DNA of 64,000 nt, taken from contig JAJDDN010000002.1 of assembly GCA_029260295.1 (NCBI GenBank), positions 248,001 through 312,000 on the forward strand. The letters run 5' to 3'. Origin of the DNA: Phycisphaerales bacterium (GTDB lineage Bacteria; Planctomycetota; Phycisphaerae; Phycisphaerales; UBA1924). A program made the translations under genes and the position numbers. Below the pieces are notes generated by a model. The model did no database searches. It was not told the origin of the DNA and saw only the letters and a program-made list of their open reading frames with translations. Shown piece by piece: positions 10,003 to 19,330 of this stretch; position 1 is the first letter of the stretch, and every line of letters starts with the position of its first letter.

Positions 10003-11877
10003 CTAGCTCAGGGCCATCGCCATCAGGAACTCAGCGTTGGTCTTGTGCTTGCCAAGCCGGCTCTTCAAGAGCTCCATAGCCTCGACCACATTCATATCGG
10101 CCAAGACCTTCCGCAAGCGGTACACGAGCTCGAGTTCCTTGGGATCCATCAGCAGCTCCTCGCGCCGGGTCCCAGACGCCGCCACATCAATCGCCGGATA
10201 AATCCGCTTCTCAACGAGACGACGGTCAAGGTGCAGCTCCGAGTTACCCGTGCCCTTGAACTCCTCGAAGATCACCTCGTCCATCTTGGATCCGGTATCA
10301 ACAAGGGCCGTCGCGATGATGGTTAGTGAACCACCCCGCTCGATGGCGCGAGCCGCGCCAAAGAATTTTTTAGGACGCTGGAGGGCGTTGGAATCAAGAC
10401 CACCGGTCATGATCTTGCCCGAGTGCGTGATCTCCGAGTTGTACGCCCGCGCCAGACGCGTGATGGAATCGAGGAAGATGACGACATCGTCGCCGTATTC
10501 AACGAGCCGCTTGGCCTTCTCGATCACCATCTCGGCGACCGCCACATGCCGCGACGATTGCTCGTCGAAGGTCGAGGCCACGACCTCAACCCCGCTGGTC
10601 ACATTCCGCTTAAAGTCCGTCACTTCCTCGGGACGCTCATCAACGAGCAGCACGAAAATCTTTGATTCTGGATAGTTCTCTGCGATCGACTTGGTCATCT
10701 TCTGCAAAAGCACCGTCTTACCAGTCCGAGGCGGAGCCACAATCAACGCCCGCTGCCCCTTACCGATCGGTGCGACCAGATCAACGATCCGTGTCTCAAT
10801 CGCATCCTTCTCGTTTTCAAGAAGGAACCGCTCCTCGGGGTGCATCGGGACCATGTCCTCGTAGTTGACAAGATCATGGATCATCGCCGGATCACGGTCA
10901 TTAACCGTCTCAACCTTGAGCAACGCAAAGTACCGTTCCGATTCCTTCGGCGGACGAATCGCACCGCGAACAGTCATCCCGCGACGCAGCCCAAACCGGC
11001 GGATCTGCGATGGCGAAACATAAATATCATCCGGCCCAGGCAGGTACGAAAGCTCCGGGCTCCGCAGGAACCCGAACCCATCGGACATGATCTGCAACGA
11101 ACCTTCGCCGAACATAATGCCCTGACGAGCCGCACGAATCTTGAGAATCTTAAAGATCAGGTCCTGCTTGGGGATCTGATGGAAGTCTTCGAGCCCCTCC
11201 TTCTCAGCGACCTCAAAGACCTCATCAATCTTCATCCGCTGGAGATCGTTGAGCGAGATCCCCTCATCGACCATCGTGCCATCGGAGGCCGCGATGATCC
11301 GCTCAAGTTCCTCTGCTTCGCGTTCGAGCTCTTCATCCGAGGGCAAAATCCCATAGTTGAAGGTCGAGCGTGAACGCTGACGGTTATTGTTCTGCTGGAA
11401 GTTCCCACCACCACCGCCTCCGCCCCCACTGCCTCCTCCACTGCCTCCACCGCCGCCACTGGAACCACGCCGTTTCTTGCGCTTGCGACGGCGAGATCCA
11501 CCCTCATCGCCCCCAGACCCGTTGGACCCATTGGAGTTGTTGTTGTTGGAATGGTTGCTGGAGTGGCTGCCGGAATGTCCGCCGGAACGATTCGAGTCGC
11601 TCCCGCCCCCACCAGACCCACCGCCATCATTCGACGATTCGCTCGGAGCAGACTTCGTCGGCTTGGACTCCGCAGCAGGCGTGGTCTTCTTCTCAACAAC
11701 CTTCTCCACAGCCTTCTTTGTCGTCGGCTTGGATTCAGCCTTGGACGCGGACGCGGCTTTGGACTTGGTCGTGCTTGTCTTCTTGGTCGTCTTCTTGGCC
11801 GCCTTCTTGACGACTTTCTTCTTGGACGACGCGGATGCCTTGGCACCCTTATCAGCAACTTCTGTAGCTTTACTCAT
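10003..11877 (-). CDS. rho: Transcription termination factor Rho
   Basis: A 624-residue hexameric RNA helicase that ends transcription. The core is complete: a Rho_N helical domain (~205-250), an RNA-binding cold-shock-like domain (~255-325), Walker A APPRTGKT (381-388), Walker [11 protein letters not shown] (~465-474) and the secondary RNA-site and R-loop region ([20 protein letters not shown]). It is ~200 residues longer than E. coli Rho because of an N-terminal extension. Residues 1-75 are Lys/Ala/Thr-rich and histone-tail-like. Residues ~80-165 are almost only Gly, Ser and Asn around a basic patch ([10 protein letters not shown]). Such extensions are seen in planctomycete and some Bacteroidetes Rho proteins and are predicted to be disordered. 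Confidence 0.97.
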   Translation of the reverse strand: MSKATEVADKGAKASASSKKKVVKKAAKKTTKKTSTTKSKAASASKAESKPTTKKAVEKVVEKKTTPAAESKPTKSAPSESSNDGGGSGGGGSDSNRSGGHSGSHSSNHSNNNNSNGSNGSGGDEGGSRRRKRKKRRGSSGGGGGSGGGSGGGGGGGGNFQQNNNRQRSRSTFNYGILPSDEELEREAEELERIIAASDGTMVDEGISLNDLQRMKIDEVFEVAEKEGLEDFHQIPKQDLIFKILKIRAARQGIMFGEGSLQIMSDGFGFLRSPELSYLPGPDDIYVSPSQIRRFGLRRGMTVRGAIRPPKESERYFALLKVETVNDRDPAMIHDLVNYEDMVPMHPEERFLLENEKDAIETRIVDLVAPIGKGQRALIVAPPRTGKTVLLQKMTKSIAENYPESKIFVLLVDERPEEVTDFKRNVTSGVEVVASTFDEQSSRHVAVAEMVIEKAKRLVEYGDDVVIFLDSITRLARAYNSEITHSGKIMTGGLDSNALQRPKKFFGAARAIERGGSLTIIATALVDTGSKMDEVIFEEFKGTGNSELHLDRRLVEKRIYPAIDVAASGTRREELLMDPKELELVYRLRKVLADMNVVEAMELLKSRLGKHKTNAEFLMAMALS

Positions 11878-12076
11878 TGTGAGTCAACCCCGTGTGTCCT
11901 GAACCCCATCTATGCTGCACGCTCAACCAAAGAGCACCCGCAGCCGGAGTCAGAACTGGACATTATTGTTAAAAGGTAAGTGGTACACAAATCAGAAACG
12001 ACCATCAGAACTTTCTTGGTAGGCCGTATTCGAATATCAGGTAGGAAGCGTTGACCCCAGAAGCCCCATCCATCCC

Positions 12077-13201
12077 TCAAAGTTCACTCTCGATATCTTT
12101 GAGGATCTGGGCGACTTGCGGCAGCAGTTCGTCGAGCGACCCGCCGTTGGTCACTATATGATCGGCCTGTTCTCGCTTATGTTCAAGTCCCATCTGCGCT
12201 TTTTCTCGCCGATCGAGCTCAGATTCGTCCCAACCACGCGATTCCTGCACCCTCCGAGCCCGAATTCGCTTCGGAGTCTGGACAAAAACCACCGCATCGC
12301 ACTCCGAATCCACCCCTGCTTCGAACAATAGCGGAGCATCCACGATCACCGCCCGCCCCCCGGATTTCCCCCCATCCAACCGACATTTTTCAATCAATGC
12401 ATGACGATCCGCATGGATCAACGGATGAACGAACTTCTCAAGCCGATCCCGCTGCTCCCGGTCCCGGAACACGATCCCCGCAACCTTCTTCCGATCCACA
12501 GCTCCCGATTCATCCAAAATCTCATCCCCCCACCACATCACCAACTCCTTGATCACCTCGGGCCTCATCAAAACCGCCGCCCCCACCTTGTCCGAATCCG
12601 ACACCACACACCCCAGATCCGCAAACGCCTGAGCAACCGTCGATTTCCCAGACCCGATCCCCCCCACCAATCCGATCACCGCCATCTTCTTCTTCGAACC
12701 CCCTCCAGATCCACCATGTCCCTCAACCACCTTCCGGATCATCTCCCGCACCTCCTCAGGCTTCTCAACCCCACGCCAAACCAACTCCACCCCACCGGTC
12801 CCGGCACTACTAATCCCGATTGACCCGATCCCAAACAACCGCTCCACAAGCGTCCGCACCACAACCAGATGCTGCACCCGATCCAGATGCATCTCTGTCC
12901 GCACCGTCCGCAAAATCCCAAACTGAGCCACCACCCGACCCTCGGTAAGCTGATGCACCCGCACCGCCCGATCAACCCCCGCCACGATCACTCGAACTGC
13001 AACCATCCCCAGAATAACCCAGGCCCAGAACGCCAGCCCGTACCCTTGTACCCGCCCATCAAGCCAGATCATCACCCCCCAAAGCAGCACCCCAAACACA
13101 ATCCACCGCCACGCCTGCGTCACAATAAACACCGGATGAGGCCGATCGTCAAAGATCACCCGCTCCCCATTCCCGTTAGATTTAGTCTGCTGCATCACCA
13201 T
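12077..13201 (-). CDS. coaE: Bacterial PH domain fused to dephospho-CoA kinase
   Basis: A 374-residue fusion. Residues ~30-75 contain two membrane segments, and residues ~76-155 match the bacterial PH (bPH2, YdbS-like) domain, with RVHQLTEGRVVAQFGILRT followed by a segment rich in short strands. A flexible linker (GHGGSGGGSKKK, ~161-172) joins this to a full dephospho-CoA kinase, the last step of coenzyme A synthesis. The kinase has P-loop GGIGSGKST (~180-188), DSDKVG near 202, and DAPLLFEAG near 288. CoaE alone is normally ~200 residues and soluble, so this enzyme would be membrane-tethered. An internal ATG at the linker/kinase junction (MAVIGLVGG, residue ~173) could in principle also produce a free kinase. 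Confidence 0.9.
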   Translation of the reverse strand: MVMQQTKSNGNGERVIFDDRPHPVFIVTQAWRWIVFGVLLWGVMIWLDGRVQGYGLAFWAWVILGMVAVRVIVAGVDRAVRVHQLTEGRVVAQFGILRTVRTEMHLDRVQHLVVVRTLVERLFGIGSIGISSAGTGGVELVWRGVEKPEEVREMIRKVVEGHGGSGGGSKKKMAVIGLVGGIGSGKSTVAQAFADLGCVVSDSDKVGAAVLMRPEVIKELVMWWGDEILDESGAVDRKKVAGIVFRDREQRDRLEKFVHPLIHADRHALIEKCRLDGGKSGGRAVIVDAPLLFEAGVDSECDAVVFVQTPKRIRARRVQESRGWDESELDRREKAQMGLEHKREQADHIVTNGGSLDELLPQVAQILKDIESEL

Positions 13202-13260
13202 CTCCTAATGGTATCGCACAGACCACCCCGCAATGCACACAATTGGCATACGCTACCAAC

Positions 13261-14670
13261 ATGATCACCATCAACTACGCCAACATGCTCTCCACCCGCG
13301 TCGGCCCCCACGGGCTCGACGAAGCCAGGATCGCCCCAGGATCCGCAGCCGCAGAGGGAATCAAGTCCCTCACCCAATCACTCGCCAAAACCAAAGGCAC
13401 CAACTGGGAACGCTGGTACAACCTCTGGCAAGAACCCATGCGGTCCGAGCATGTCGCCGCGATCAAACCCATCGCCAAAGACGCCCAAAAATACGAAAAC
13501 CTCGTCGTCCTCGGCATCGGCGGCTCCGCCCTAGGCAACATCGCCCTCCAATCCGCCCTCAACCCCGCAACCCACAACTTGCAATCATCCAAAGACCGCT
13601 CCGGCCCAAGAGTCTTCGTCGTTGACAATGTCGACCCCGTCTACCTCGATTCGATCCTCAAAGTCTGCGACCCCAAGAAGACACTCTTCAATGTCGTCTC
13701 CAAATCTGGCGAGACCGCAGAGACCGCCGCCCAGTTCATGATTATCCGTGAACGCCTCCAACAAGCCCTCGGCAAAAAATGGGCCAGCCATGTCGTCGCG
13801 ATTACTGATCCTGAAAAAGGAACCATGCGAACCATCTGTGATCAGGAAGGCATCACCACCCTCCCCGTCCCCGACGGCGTCGGAGGCCGCTTCTCATCGT
13901 TGTCCCCTGTCGGGCTCTTCTCCGCCGCATGCGCAGGCATCGACATCGAAGCGATGCTCGATGGCGCCAAAGCGATGGACGAACGATGCTCCAACGAAGA
14001 CCTGCATAAAAACCCCGCCGCGATGCTTGCGCTTCTGCTGGTCGAAATGGGCACCCGCAAGGGCAAACCGAATCATGTCATGATGCCCTACTGCAACTCG
14101 CTCTACCTCATGGCCGACTGGTACCGCCAGCTCTGGGCCGAATCCCTAGGCAAAAAATTCGACCTCAACAACGAGATCGTCTTCTCAGGATTCACCCCCA
14201 TCAAAGCCCTGGGCGCAACAGACCAGCACTCCCAGGTCCAGCTCTACCGCGAAGGCCCAAACGACAAAGTCTTCATGTTCCTCGAAGTCGAAGAGTTCGA
14301 CACCGACATTACCATTCCTACAAGTGCAGATGGGAAAGGCATCGAAGCAATCGAGTACCTCGAAGGCCAATCACTCGCCACGCTCCTGAGCGCAGAAAAA
14401 CGAGCGACCGAATACGCACTCCTCGATTCCGTCCGCCCCAACATGACCATACAATTCCCGAAGGTCGATGCGCACCACATCGGCGAGTTCATCGCCCTCT
14501 GGCAGATCGCCACGAGTTACGCCGGGCTCATGCTCAACATCGACCCCTACGACCAACCCGCCGTCGAGACCGGCAAAAAAGCCACCTTCGGCCTCATGGG
14601 CCGCGAGGGCTACAGCGAATGGTTGACGAAGGTGAATGATGCGTTGGGTGAAACAAGCCACACCATCTAA
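13261..14670 (+). CDS. pgi: Glucose-6-phosphate isomerase
   Basis: A cytoplasmic enzyme interconverting glucose-6-phosphate and fructose-6-phosphate. Key segments are VLGIGGSALGN (sugar-phosphate loop), SKSGETAETAAQF (SIS-domain phosphate-binding loop) and GATDQHSQVQLYREGPND, which carries the catalytic His region. The frame opens at 13243, but I choose the ATG at 13261 (MITINYANML): the first six codons of the longer version are weak and neither start has a clear ribosome site. From 13261 the product is 469 residues, normal for the bacterial type. It is divergent from the PH-CoaE gene with under 60 bases between them, so both promoters must be short or overlapping. Confidence 0.95.
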   Translation: MITINYANMLSTRVGPHGLDEARIAPGSAAAEGIKSLTQSLAKTKGTNWERWYNLWQEPMRSEHVAAIKPIAKDAQKYENLVVLGIGGSALGNIALQSALNPATHNLQSSKDRSGPRVFVVDNVDPVYLDSILKVCDPKKTLFNVVSKSGETAETAAQFMIIRERLQQALGKKWASHVVAITDPEKGTMRTICDQEGITTLPVPDGVGGRFSSLSPVGLFSAACAGIDIEAMLDGAKAMDERCSNEDLHKNPAAMLALLLVEMGTRKGKPNHVMMPYCNSLYLMADWYRQLWAESLGKKFDLNNEIVFSGFTPIKALGATDQHSQVQLYREGPNDKVFMFLEVEEFDTDITIPTSADGKGIEAIEYLEGQSLATLLSAEKRATEYALLDSVRPNMTIQFPKVDAHHIGEFIALWQIATSYAGLMLNIDPYDQPAVETGKKATFGLMGREGYSEWLTKVNDALGETSHTI

Positions 14671-14702
14671 TCCGGGTGCCACTTCTAGCCGTATAGCTGC
14701 CC

Positions 14703-15233
14703 ATGAAGATCAAACAATCCAAACCCGTCTGGCTCGTTGCGATCTTCATAATCATTACCATTGCTCTGGCGCTCTCGTTTCACACAAGACAACACTTCGA
14801 CTACACCACAGGCCGTGTACGAACCTCACAACGCATCGCCTGGATTACCTACAGCTCACAAACAGAAGACACCTGGATCACCCCCTACGCATCCAAGGAC
14901 ACGCCGCCGGTTTGGCTTTCAATGCACATCAATACCCCCATGCTAAGCCCCAGATACTACTCTGACGGCGCCCGACTCCGCAACGATCTTCTTACCTTCA
15001 AGTCCTTCCTCGATGACATCAACGCAGATGATCAATCAAGAACTTTTTTCGCAACAACATTCTTCAAGTCCCTCAACCAATCAACCCCAGGCATCGACCC
15101 CGTGCAGGCAACCCTCGATAGCTACCAATGCCTCCATTGGAACTCCCCACGCCCCCCTCACAATCAACCCGTCACCTACGAGGAACTCCAAACCCTCATC
15201 AAGAGCTGCTTCCCCACTATCCTACCTGAGTAA
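14703..15233 (+). CDS. Membrane-anchored protein of unknown function
   Basis: A 176-residue protein with one N-terminal hydrophobic helix (VWLVAIFIIITIALALSF, ~9-26) that is either an anchor or an uncleaved signal. The rest is soluble and presumably outside the cytoplasm. No family is recognised. It starts 32 bases after pgi in the same direction, but the content gives no functional link. Its last 17 bases overlap, tail to tail, the end of mnmA on the other strand. Confidence 0.55.
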   Translation: MKIKQSKPVWLVAIFIIITIALALSFHTRQHFDYTTGRVRTSQRIAWITYSSQTEDTWITPYASKDTPPVWLSMHINTPMLSPRYYSDGARLRNDLLTFKSFLDDINADDQSRTFFATTFFKSLNQSTPGIDPVQATLDSYQCLHWNSPRPPHNQPVTYEELQTLIKSCFPTILPE

Positions 15234-16416
15234 TCCAAGCCCCCCCAAGCACCCAACTCGGATCCCCAGCATCATACATCGCCAACGCCTGCCCCGGAGT
15301 CACCGCACGCTGCGGCTCATCAAACTCCACCTCCACACCACCACGCCGACCAGACACGCCCGTTTCTTCAACATCAATAATCCGCACCCGCGCCGGCACC
15401 GGAGCCATGTTGTACCGATGCTGCACCATCACATCCCGCCAATCCTTCATCGACGCCGCATCAACCAAAAGATTCAACTCATTGGCCACGCACCGCGACG
15501 ACATCAACGCCTCGCCGTCGCCAACCGTAATCGTGTTGCTCGCCGGGTCTTTGCCGGTGACATAGATCGGGTACCCCAACGCCACACCGGTCCCCCGGCG
15601 TTGCCCGATCGTAAACTTGTGCTGCCCCCCATGCTCGCCGACCTGCTCGCCCGATTCATCCAGGATCTTCCCATTGACCCGGAGCTCAGGCCGTCGCCGC
15701 TCAACGAGCCCCGCGTAGTCGTTGTCAGGCACAAAGCAGATCTCCTGCGAGTCCGGCTTATCAAACACCGGCAGGTCATATTTTTCAGCGATCGCCCGGA
15801 CCTCCGCCTTGGTCGCGTATTCGCCGATCGGCAGGATCATCTCATTCAACCTGAGCTTGCTAGCCCCAAACAACACATAACTCTGATCCTTCGCATCATC
15901 TAAACCACGAAGCAATCTTGGCTCCCCCCCAAACTCCCCCGACCGATCAATCCTCGCATAATGCCCAGACGCGATGTACTCGGCCCCGATCTGATGGGCG
16001 TATTCATGCAACTTCCCAAACTTCAGCCAGTCATTACACCGCACGCACGGGTTGGGTGTTCTGCCCTTGGCATACTCATCCACAAAGTAATCAATGATCC
16101 GCCCGAAGTCCTCTTTGAAGTTCAGTACATACAGCGGGATCCCCAGCGCCGCCGAGACTTGCCGAGCGTCATGGGCGTCCCCCACGCTGCAGCACCCCTG
16201 ATGCCCAATCTTCACCTGCGTCGGATCGCACGAAACCCCTGCACTGTCAAAGGGTTGCAGCTCATCGAGCGTCTCACCAGGTGATCCGAGACGCATAAAG
16301 CACCCGACCACTTCAAATCCCTGTTCAACAAGAATCGCCGCCGCTGCCGACGAGTCCACCCCGCCGGACATCGCGACGAGGACTTTGCTACCGGGTTTTG
16401 GTTCAATATTGGCCAT
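15217..16416 (-). CDS. mnmA: tRNA-specific 2-thiouridylase MnmA
   Basis: A 399-residue enzyme that puts sulfur on U34 of Lys, Glu and Gln tRNAs. It shows the PP-loop ATP site (AMSGGVDSS, ~15-23), the TPNPCVRCNDWLKF segment with the presumed nucleophilic Cys at ~127, and SQEICFVPDNDY with the second catalytic Cys at ~227. The C-terminal beta-barrel region follows (IGQRRGTGVALG). An extra cysteine-rich stretch (CDPTQVKIGHQGCCSVGDAHDAR, abbreviated here to its role) near residues 63-85 is typical of the longer subtype of this family. The start at 16416 gives an immediately folded N-terminus and needs no adjustment. Confidence 0.95.
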   Translation of the reverse strand: MANIEPKPGSKVLVAMSGGVDSSAAAAILVEQGFEVVGCFMRLGSPGETLDELQPFDSAGVSCDPTQVKIGHQGCCSVGDAHDARQVSAALGIPLYVLNFKEDFGRIIDYFVDEYAKGRTPNPCVRCNDWLKFGKLHEYAHQIGAEYIASGHYARIDRSGEFGGEPRLLRGLDDAKDQSYVLFGASKLRLNEMILPIGEYATKAEVRAIAEKYDLPVFDKPDSQEICFVPDNDYAGLVERRRPELRVNGKILDESGEQVGEHGGQHKFTIGQRRGTGVALGYPIYVTGKDPASNTITVGDGEALMSSRCVANELNLLVDAASMKDWRDVMVQHRYNMAPVPARVRIIDVEETGVSGRRGGVEVEFDEPQRAVTPGQALAMYDAGDPSWVLGGAWITQVG

Positions 16417-16456
16417 GATTCATTGTATCTGTCTATACAGCAATGGCTTACGCCAT

Positions 16457-16963
16457 TTATCCCCTGTTTTTGGGTGTTGGTGGCGTGTAATACGGGTCAC
16501 CTGAGGTATCTGGGGGGTCTCGCCGGTCCTGGTCGTCAATCTGCACCCGGATCTGGTCAAGCATCTTATATAAGCGATTCCGGTCATCTTCGGAGAGCTG
16601 TTCCGCCATGGCCAGCATCCCCTCGATGGTGAGCTGCTTCTTGGCATTGGACCCATCGGGCAACCGCCGGATCGCCGATCCGGGCCGATCCGACAGAAAC
16701 TCAGGATTCCCGTCGATCATGTCCGCCATCTTCCGGAGCATCTGGCTCGCCGTCTGGGCCCCCACCCCATGCCCGACCCGAACCCGCACAGGAGCAATCG
16801 ATGATTCGGAGTCCGGACGATTGATTATCGTCCCCGAGATCACATGCCCGTCCTCATCAGCCGACGGATCGTCCTCCAGATCCATCGCCGAGGCGTTGAT
16901 CCCAGAGAAGTAAGCCGCCAGATTCGAGGGGTCGTGGGTCAAAGGTGATTGTTCTTCATGCAT
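16457..16963 (-). CDS. Conserved-looking protein of unknown function
   Basis: A soluble protein of 168 residues if started at the ATG at 16963 (MHEEQSPLTHDPSNLAAYF). The frame extends upstream to 17194, but that part overlaps flgI on the other strand and is an arginine/proline-rich shadow. The C-terminal half has a helical stretch (KQLTIEGMLAMAEQLSEDDRNRLYKMLDQIRVQI) ending in a Pro-rich tail. No family is recognised. It is divergent from the flagellar cluster and only 40 bases upstream of mnmA in the same direction, so it may share a transcript with mnmA. Confidence 0.5.
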   Translation of the reverse strand: MHEEQSPLTHDPSNLAAYFSGINASAMDLEDDPSADEDGHVISGTIINRPDSESSIAPVRVRVGHGVGAQTASQMLRKMADMIDGNPEFLSDRPGSAIRRLPDGSNAKKQLTIEGMLAMAEQLSEDDRNRLYKMLDQIRVQIDDQDRRDPPDTSGDPYYTPPTPKNRG

Positions 16964-17042
16964 CCCCAAGTGTAGGCCGTATCTCGATTCCCCCGTTCTG
17001 GCACACCATTCGCGTAGGTACCGCAACGGAAGGAGTCCGATC

Positions 17043-18131
17043 ATGTGGCGATGGATTGTCACCCTCATAACTTGCGCATCACTCAGCGCGGCCCCTGCGC
17101 ATGCAGGCAAAACCCTGCGCGATGTCTCAAGAGTCAAAGGCCAGGGAGCCTCGATGATCCAAGGCCTCGGCCTGGTCGTCGGTCTCAATGGCACCGGAGA
17201 TCAGGGTTCCGAACTGGCGATGGCAAGACCACTCGCCGCCGCCCTGACCAACATGGGTAATCCTGTGTCCATCGACGAACTGGCAAGCTCAAGCTCCGCC
17301 GCCCTCGTCCTGGTCACCTGCCACATCCCACGCGATGGCGCCAAAACTGACGACAGGTTCGAGGTCACCATCTCCGTCATCAACTCCGCGCAATCTCTCA
17401 AGGGCGGCATCCTTCTTATGTCCCCCCTCACCCCACGCCCAAACTCACCCGTCTACGCCTTCGCCAACGGCCGCCTCACCATCCCAGAAGAAGACAACCC
17501 CACCGTCGCAACCATCGGCAATGGCGCCCAGATCGTCCGTGACATCAACACCATGCCAAGCATCGCCGGCTCCTTCGATCTCATCATCGACTCGCCATTC
17601 TCAGGCTGGGGCCCCGCCGCGTCGATCGCTTCAGAAATCGACCAGAACTACCGCCTCTCCTCTGATCGACTCGGCGAACCACTCGCACGCGTCATCGACC
17701 CACGCACCATCCGCGTCACCGTCCCAGAAAACGAACGCTCAGATCCCGGCTCCTTCTTCGGCCACATCATGGAAACCGATATCTCCGGCGCCCTCCGCAA
17801 ACTCCCAGCACAAGTCATCTGCGACACACGCGCAGGCATCATCGTCATGACCGGCGATGTCGAGGTCTCCCCCACTGTCATCACACACAAAGACCTCACC
17901 ATCACCACACTGGTCGATCCCCTCGCCCTGCCTCTCCAATCCGACTCAGAGTTCGCGGCCCTCCAAACAAAGAATGGCGTAGACAACGACTCAACAACCG
18001 CCAAACTCCAAGACCTGATCACCGCATTCGATCAGCTCGATGTCCCACCAATAGAACAGATCCGAATCCTCGAACTCATCCACAAAGCCGGCAAGCTCCA
18101 CGCCCGCCTCATCATCGACGGCGTCGGCTAA
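17043..18131 (+). CDS. flgI: Flagellar P-ring protein FlgI
   Basis: A 362-residue periplasmic protein that forms the P ring around the flagellar rod in the peptidoglycan layer. It has a signal peptide (MWRWIVTLITCASLSAAPAHA, cleaved near residue 22), followed by the family's opening LRDVSRVKGQG...IQGLGLVVGLNGTGDQ and the C-terminal block VRIxELIHKAGKLHARLI-like ending. A ribosome site (GGAAGGAG) sits eight to ten bases upstream. It opens a run of same-strand flagellar genes. Presence of a P ring implies a Gram-negative-type envelope. FlgH (L ring) and FlgA are not in the window. Confidence 0.96.
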   Translation: MWRWIVTLITCASLSAAPAHAGKTLRDVSRVKGQGASMIQGLGLVVGLNGTGDQGSELAMARPLAAALTNMGNPVSIDELASSSSAALVLVTCHIPRDGAKTDDRFEVTISVINSAQSLKGGILLMSPLTPRPNSPVYAFANGRLTIPEEDNPTVATIGNGAQIVRDINTMPSIAGSFDLIIDSPFSGWGPAASIASEIDQNYRLSSDRLGEPLARVIDPRTIRVTVPENERSDPGSFFGHIMETDISGALRKLPAQVICDTRAGIIVMTGDVEVSPTVITHKDLTITTLVDPLALPLQSDSEFAALQTKNGVDNDSTTAKLQDLITAFDQLDVPPIEQIRILELIHKAGKLHARLIIDGVG

Positions 18132-18215
18132 CCCCCCACACCCCCCACCACACAAAGTAAAGATCACGCGAAACAAAGCAACCTTTAGCATAAACAGCAA
18201 CACGGAACACACACC

Positions 18216-18755
18216 ATGAGCTCAATCAATACATCCAACTCCATCAGCATCCAATCTTTGATCGCTTCAGGGAAGCGCCCTACAAACCCCAACGACAATC
18301 CACTCCAGCCCGGACCAAACCACGGCAACGGCATCCGCGCCGAGGCAGACGAATCGGTCAACACCACCGGCAAAACGCCCACCGAACCCGGAAATCATCT
18401 CCGTGCAGCAGACAATGGATCCGAGGCGCGTGCAAACAATCCAGCCAATCCCAGAGAAGCCAGCGCTCTAGACACCGCCCAAAAACTCATCGCCACAACA
18501 CTCATTAAACCAATCCTGGCAGACGCACGCGCCGCCCGCAACGCCCCCGCACCCTGGGGGCAAACCCAGGCAGAAAAGCAGTTCGGCTCCCTCCTCGATA
18601 ACCGAATCGCAGACGATATCTCAAAGGCCTCAAACTTCCCGATCGCCCAACGCATCGCCGAGCAGATTATTAAAAACTCACCCAGCTTGAACCTCCAACC
18701 CGACGCCCAGCCAGGCCTACCAGCAATCTACACCCCAGTGGACATCTTCGGATGA
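18216..18755 (+). CDS. FlgJ-like rod-binding domain protein
   Basis: A 179-residue protein with a long polar, probably disordered N-terminal half and a C-terminal helical domain (~85-160). The pattern TTLIKPILADARAARNAP...GQTQAEKQFGSLLDNRIADDISKASNFPIAQRIAEQII matches the rod-binding (N-terminal) domain of FlgJ. There, a hydrophobic helix is followed by an F..LLD..LA segment and a GIA..I helix. There is no muramidase domain, as in other phyla where FlgJ lacks it. Its position between flgI and flgN supports the call. It overlaps flgN by four bases (ATGA). Confidence 0.65.
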   Translation: MSSINTSNSISIQSLIASGKRPTNPNDNPLQPGPNHGNGIRAEADESVNTTGKTPTEPGNHLRAADNGSEARANNPANPREASALDTAQKLIATTLIKPILADARAARNAPAPWGQTQAEKQFGSLLDNRIADDISKASNFPIAQRIAEQIIKNSPSLNLQPDAQPGLPAIYTPVDIFG

Positions 18756-19315
18756 TCAACCTCCCATTTACAAATCAAACCCCATCACCGGGTAATGCGA
18801 ACCAGACCGCTTCGGTCAACGGCATCCAGATCGGCACCCTCGATGCCCTCCTTGCCGATCTCCACAGCGAGCACGAGAACCTCCTCAAACTCGCAGAGCT
18901 TCAGCGTGATGCCATTATCCGCGCCGACACCAAAGACCTGAGCATGGTCGTCAAACAAACCGCCGAAACCCTCGGCCGAATCGCCAGCATCGAGCAGAGC
19001 CGCCAGCAAATCATCAAACTCCCCAACGGCACCATCCCAACCGTAGACCAAATCACCGCACAACTCAGGGATCAAAACCAAAGCAAACTCGCCGACACCC
19101 TGACAGAACGCTCCCGTTCACTCCGGACACTGATGCACCGCGTCAACGACGAGCACCAAGCCGTCCGCGACGCTTCACTCGAACTCAGCAACCACATGAA
19201 TGGATTGATCAAACAAGTCAGCGCAAAACTTTCACACACCGGAACCTACGGCCGCCGCGGGGCCGTCGATCCGAGCCGCACCCAAGTCATCTCAAGCCTC
19301 GACACCGTTCAATAA
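18752..19315 (+). CDS. flgN: FlgN-family flagellar export chaperone
   Basis: A 187-residue, mainly alpha-helical protein. In this family the chaperone holds the hook-junction proteins FlgK and FlgL before export. The helical core (LDALLADLHSEHENLLKLAELQRDAIIRADTKDL...) is the typical start of a FlgN domain, with coiled-coil heptads to about residue 155 (LTERSRSLRTLMHRVNDEHQAV). Position directly upstream of flgK and flgL, its expected clients, is strong support. It is coupled to the preceding gene by an ATGA overlap and followed 15 bases later by flgK. Confidence 0.8.
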   Translation: MINLPFTNQTPSPGNANQTASVNGIQIGTLDALLADLHSEHENLLKLAELQRDAIIRADTKDLSMVVKQTAETLGRIASIEQSRQQIIKLPNGTIPTVDQITAQLRDQNQSKLADTLTERSRSLRTLMHRVNDEHQAVRDASLELSNHMNGLIKQVSAKLSHTGTYGRRGAVDPSRTQVISSLDTVQ

Positions 19316-19330
19316 AGGAAGGAGCCAACC

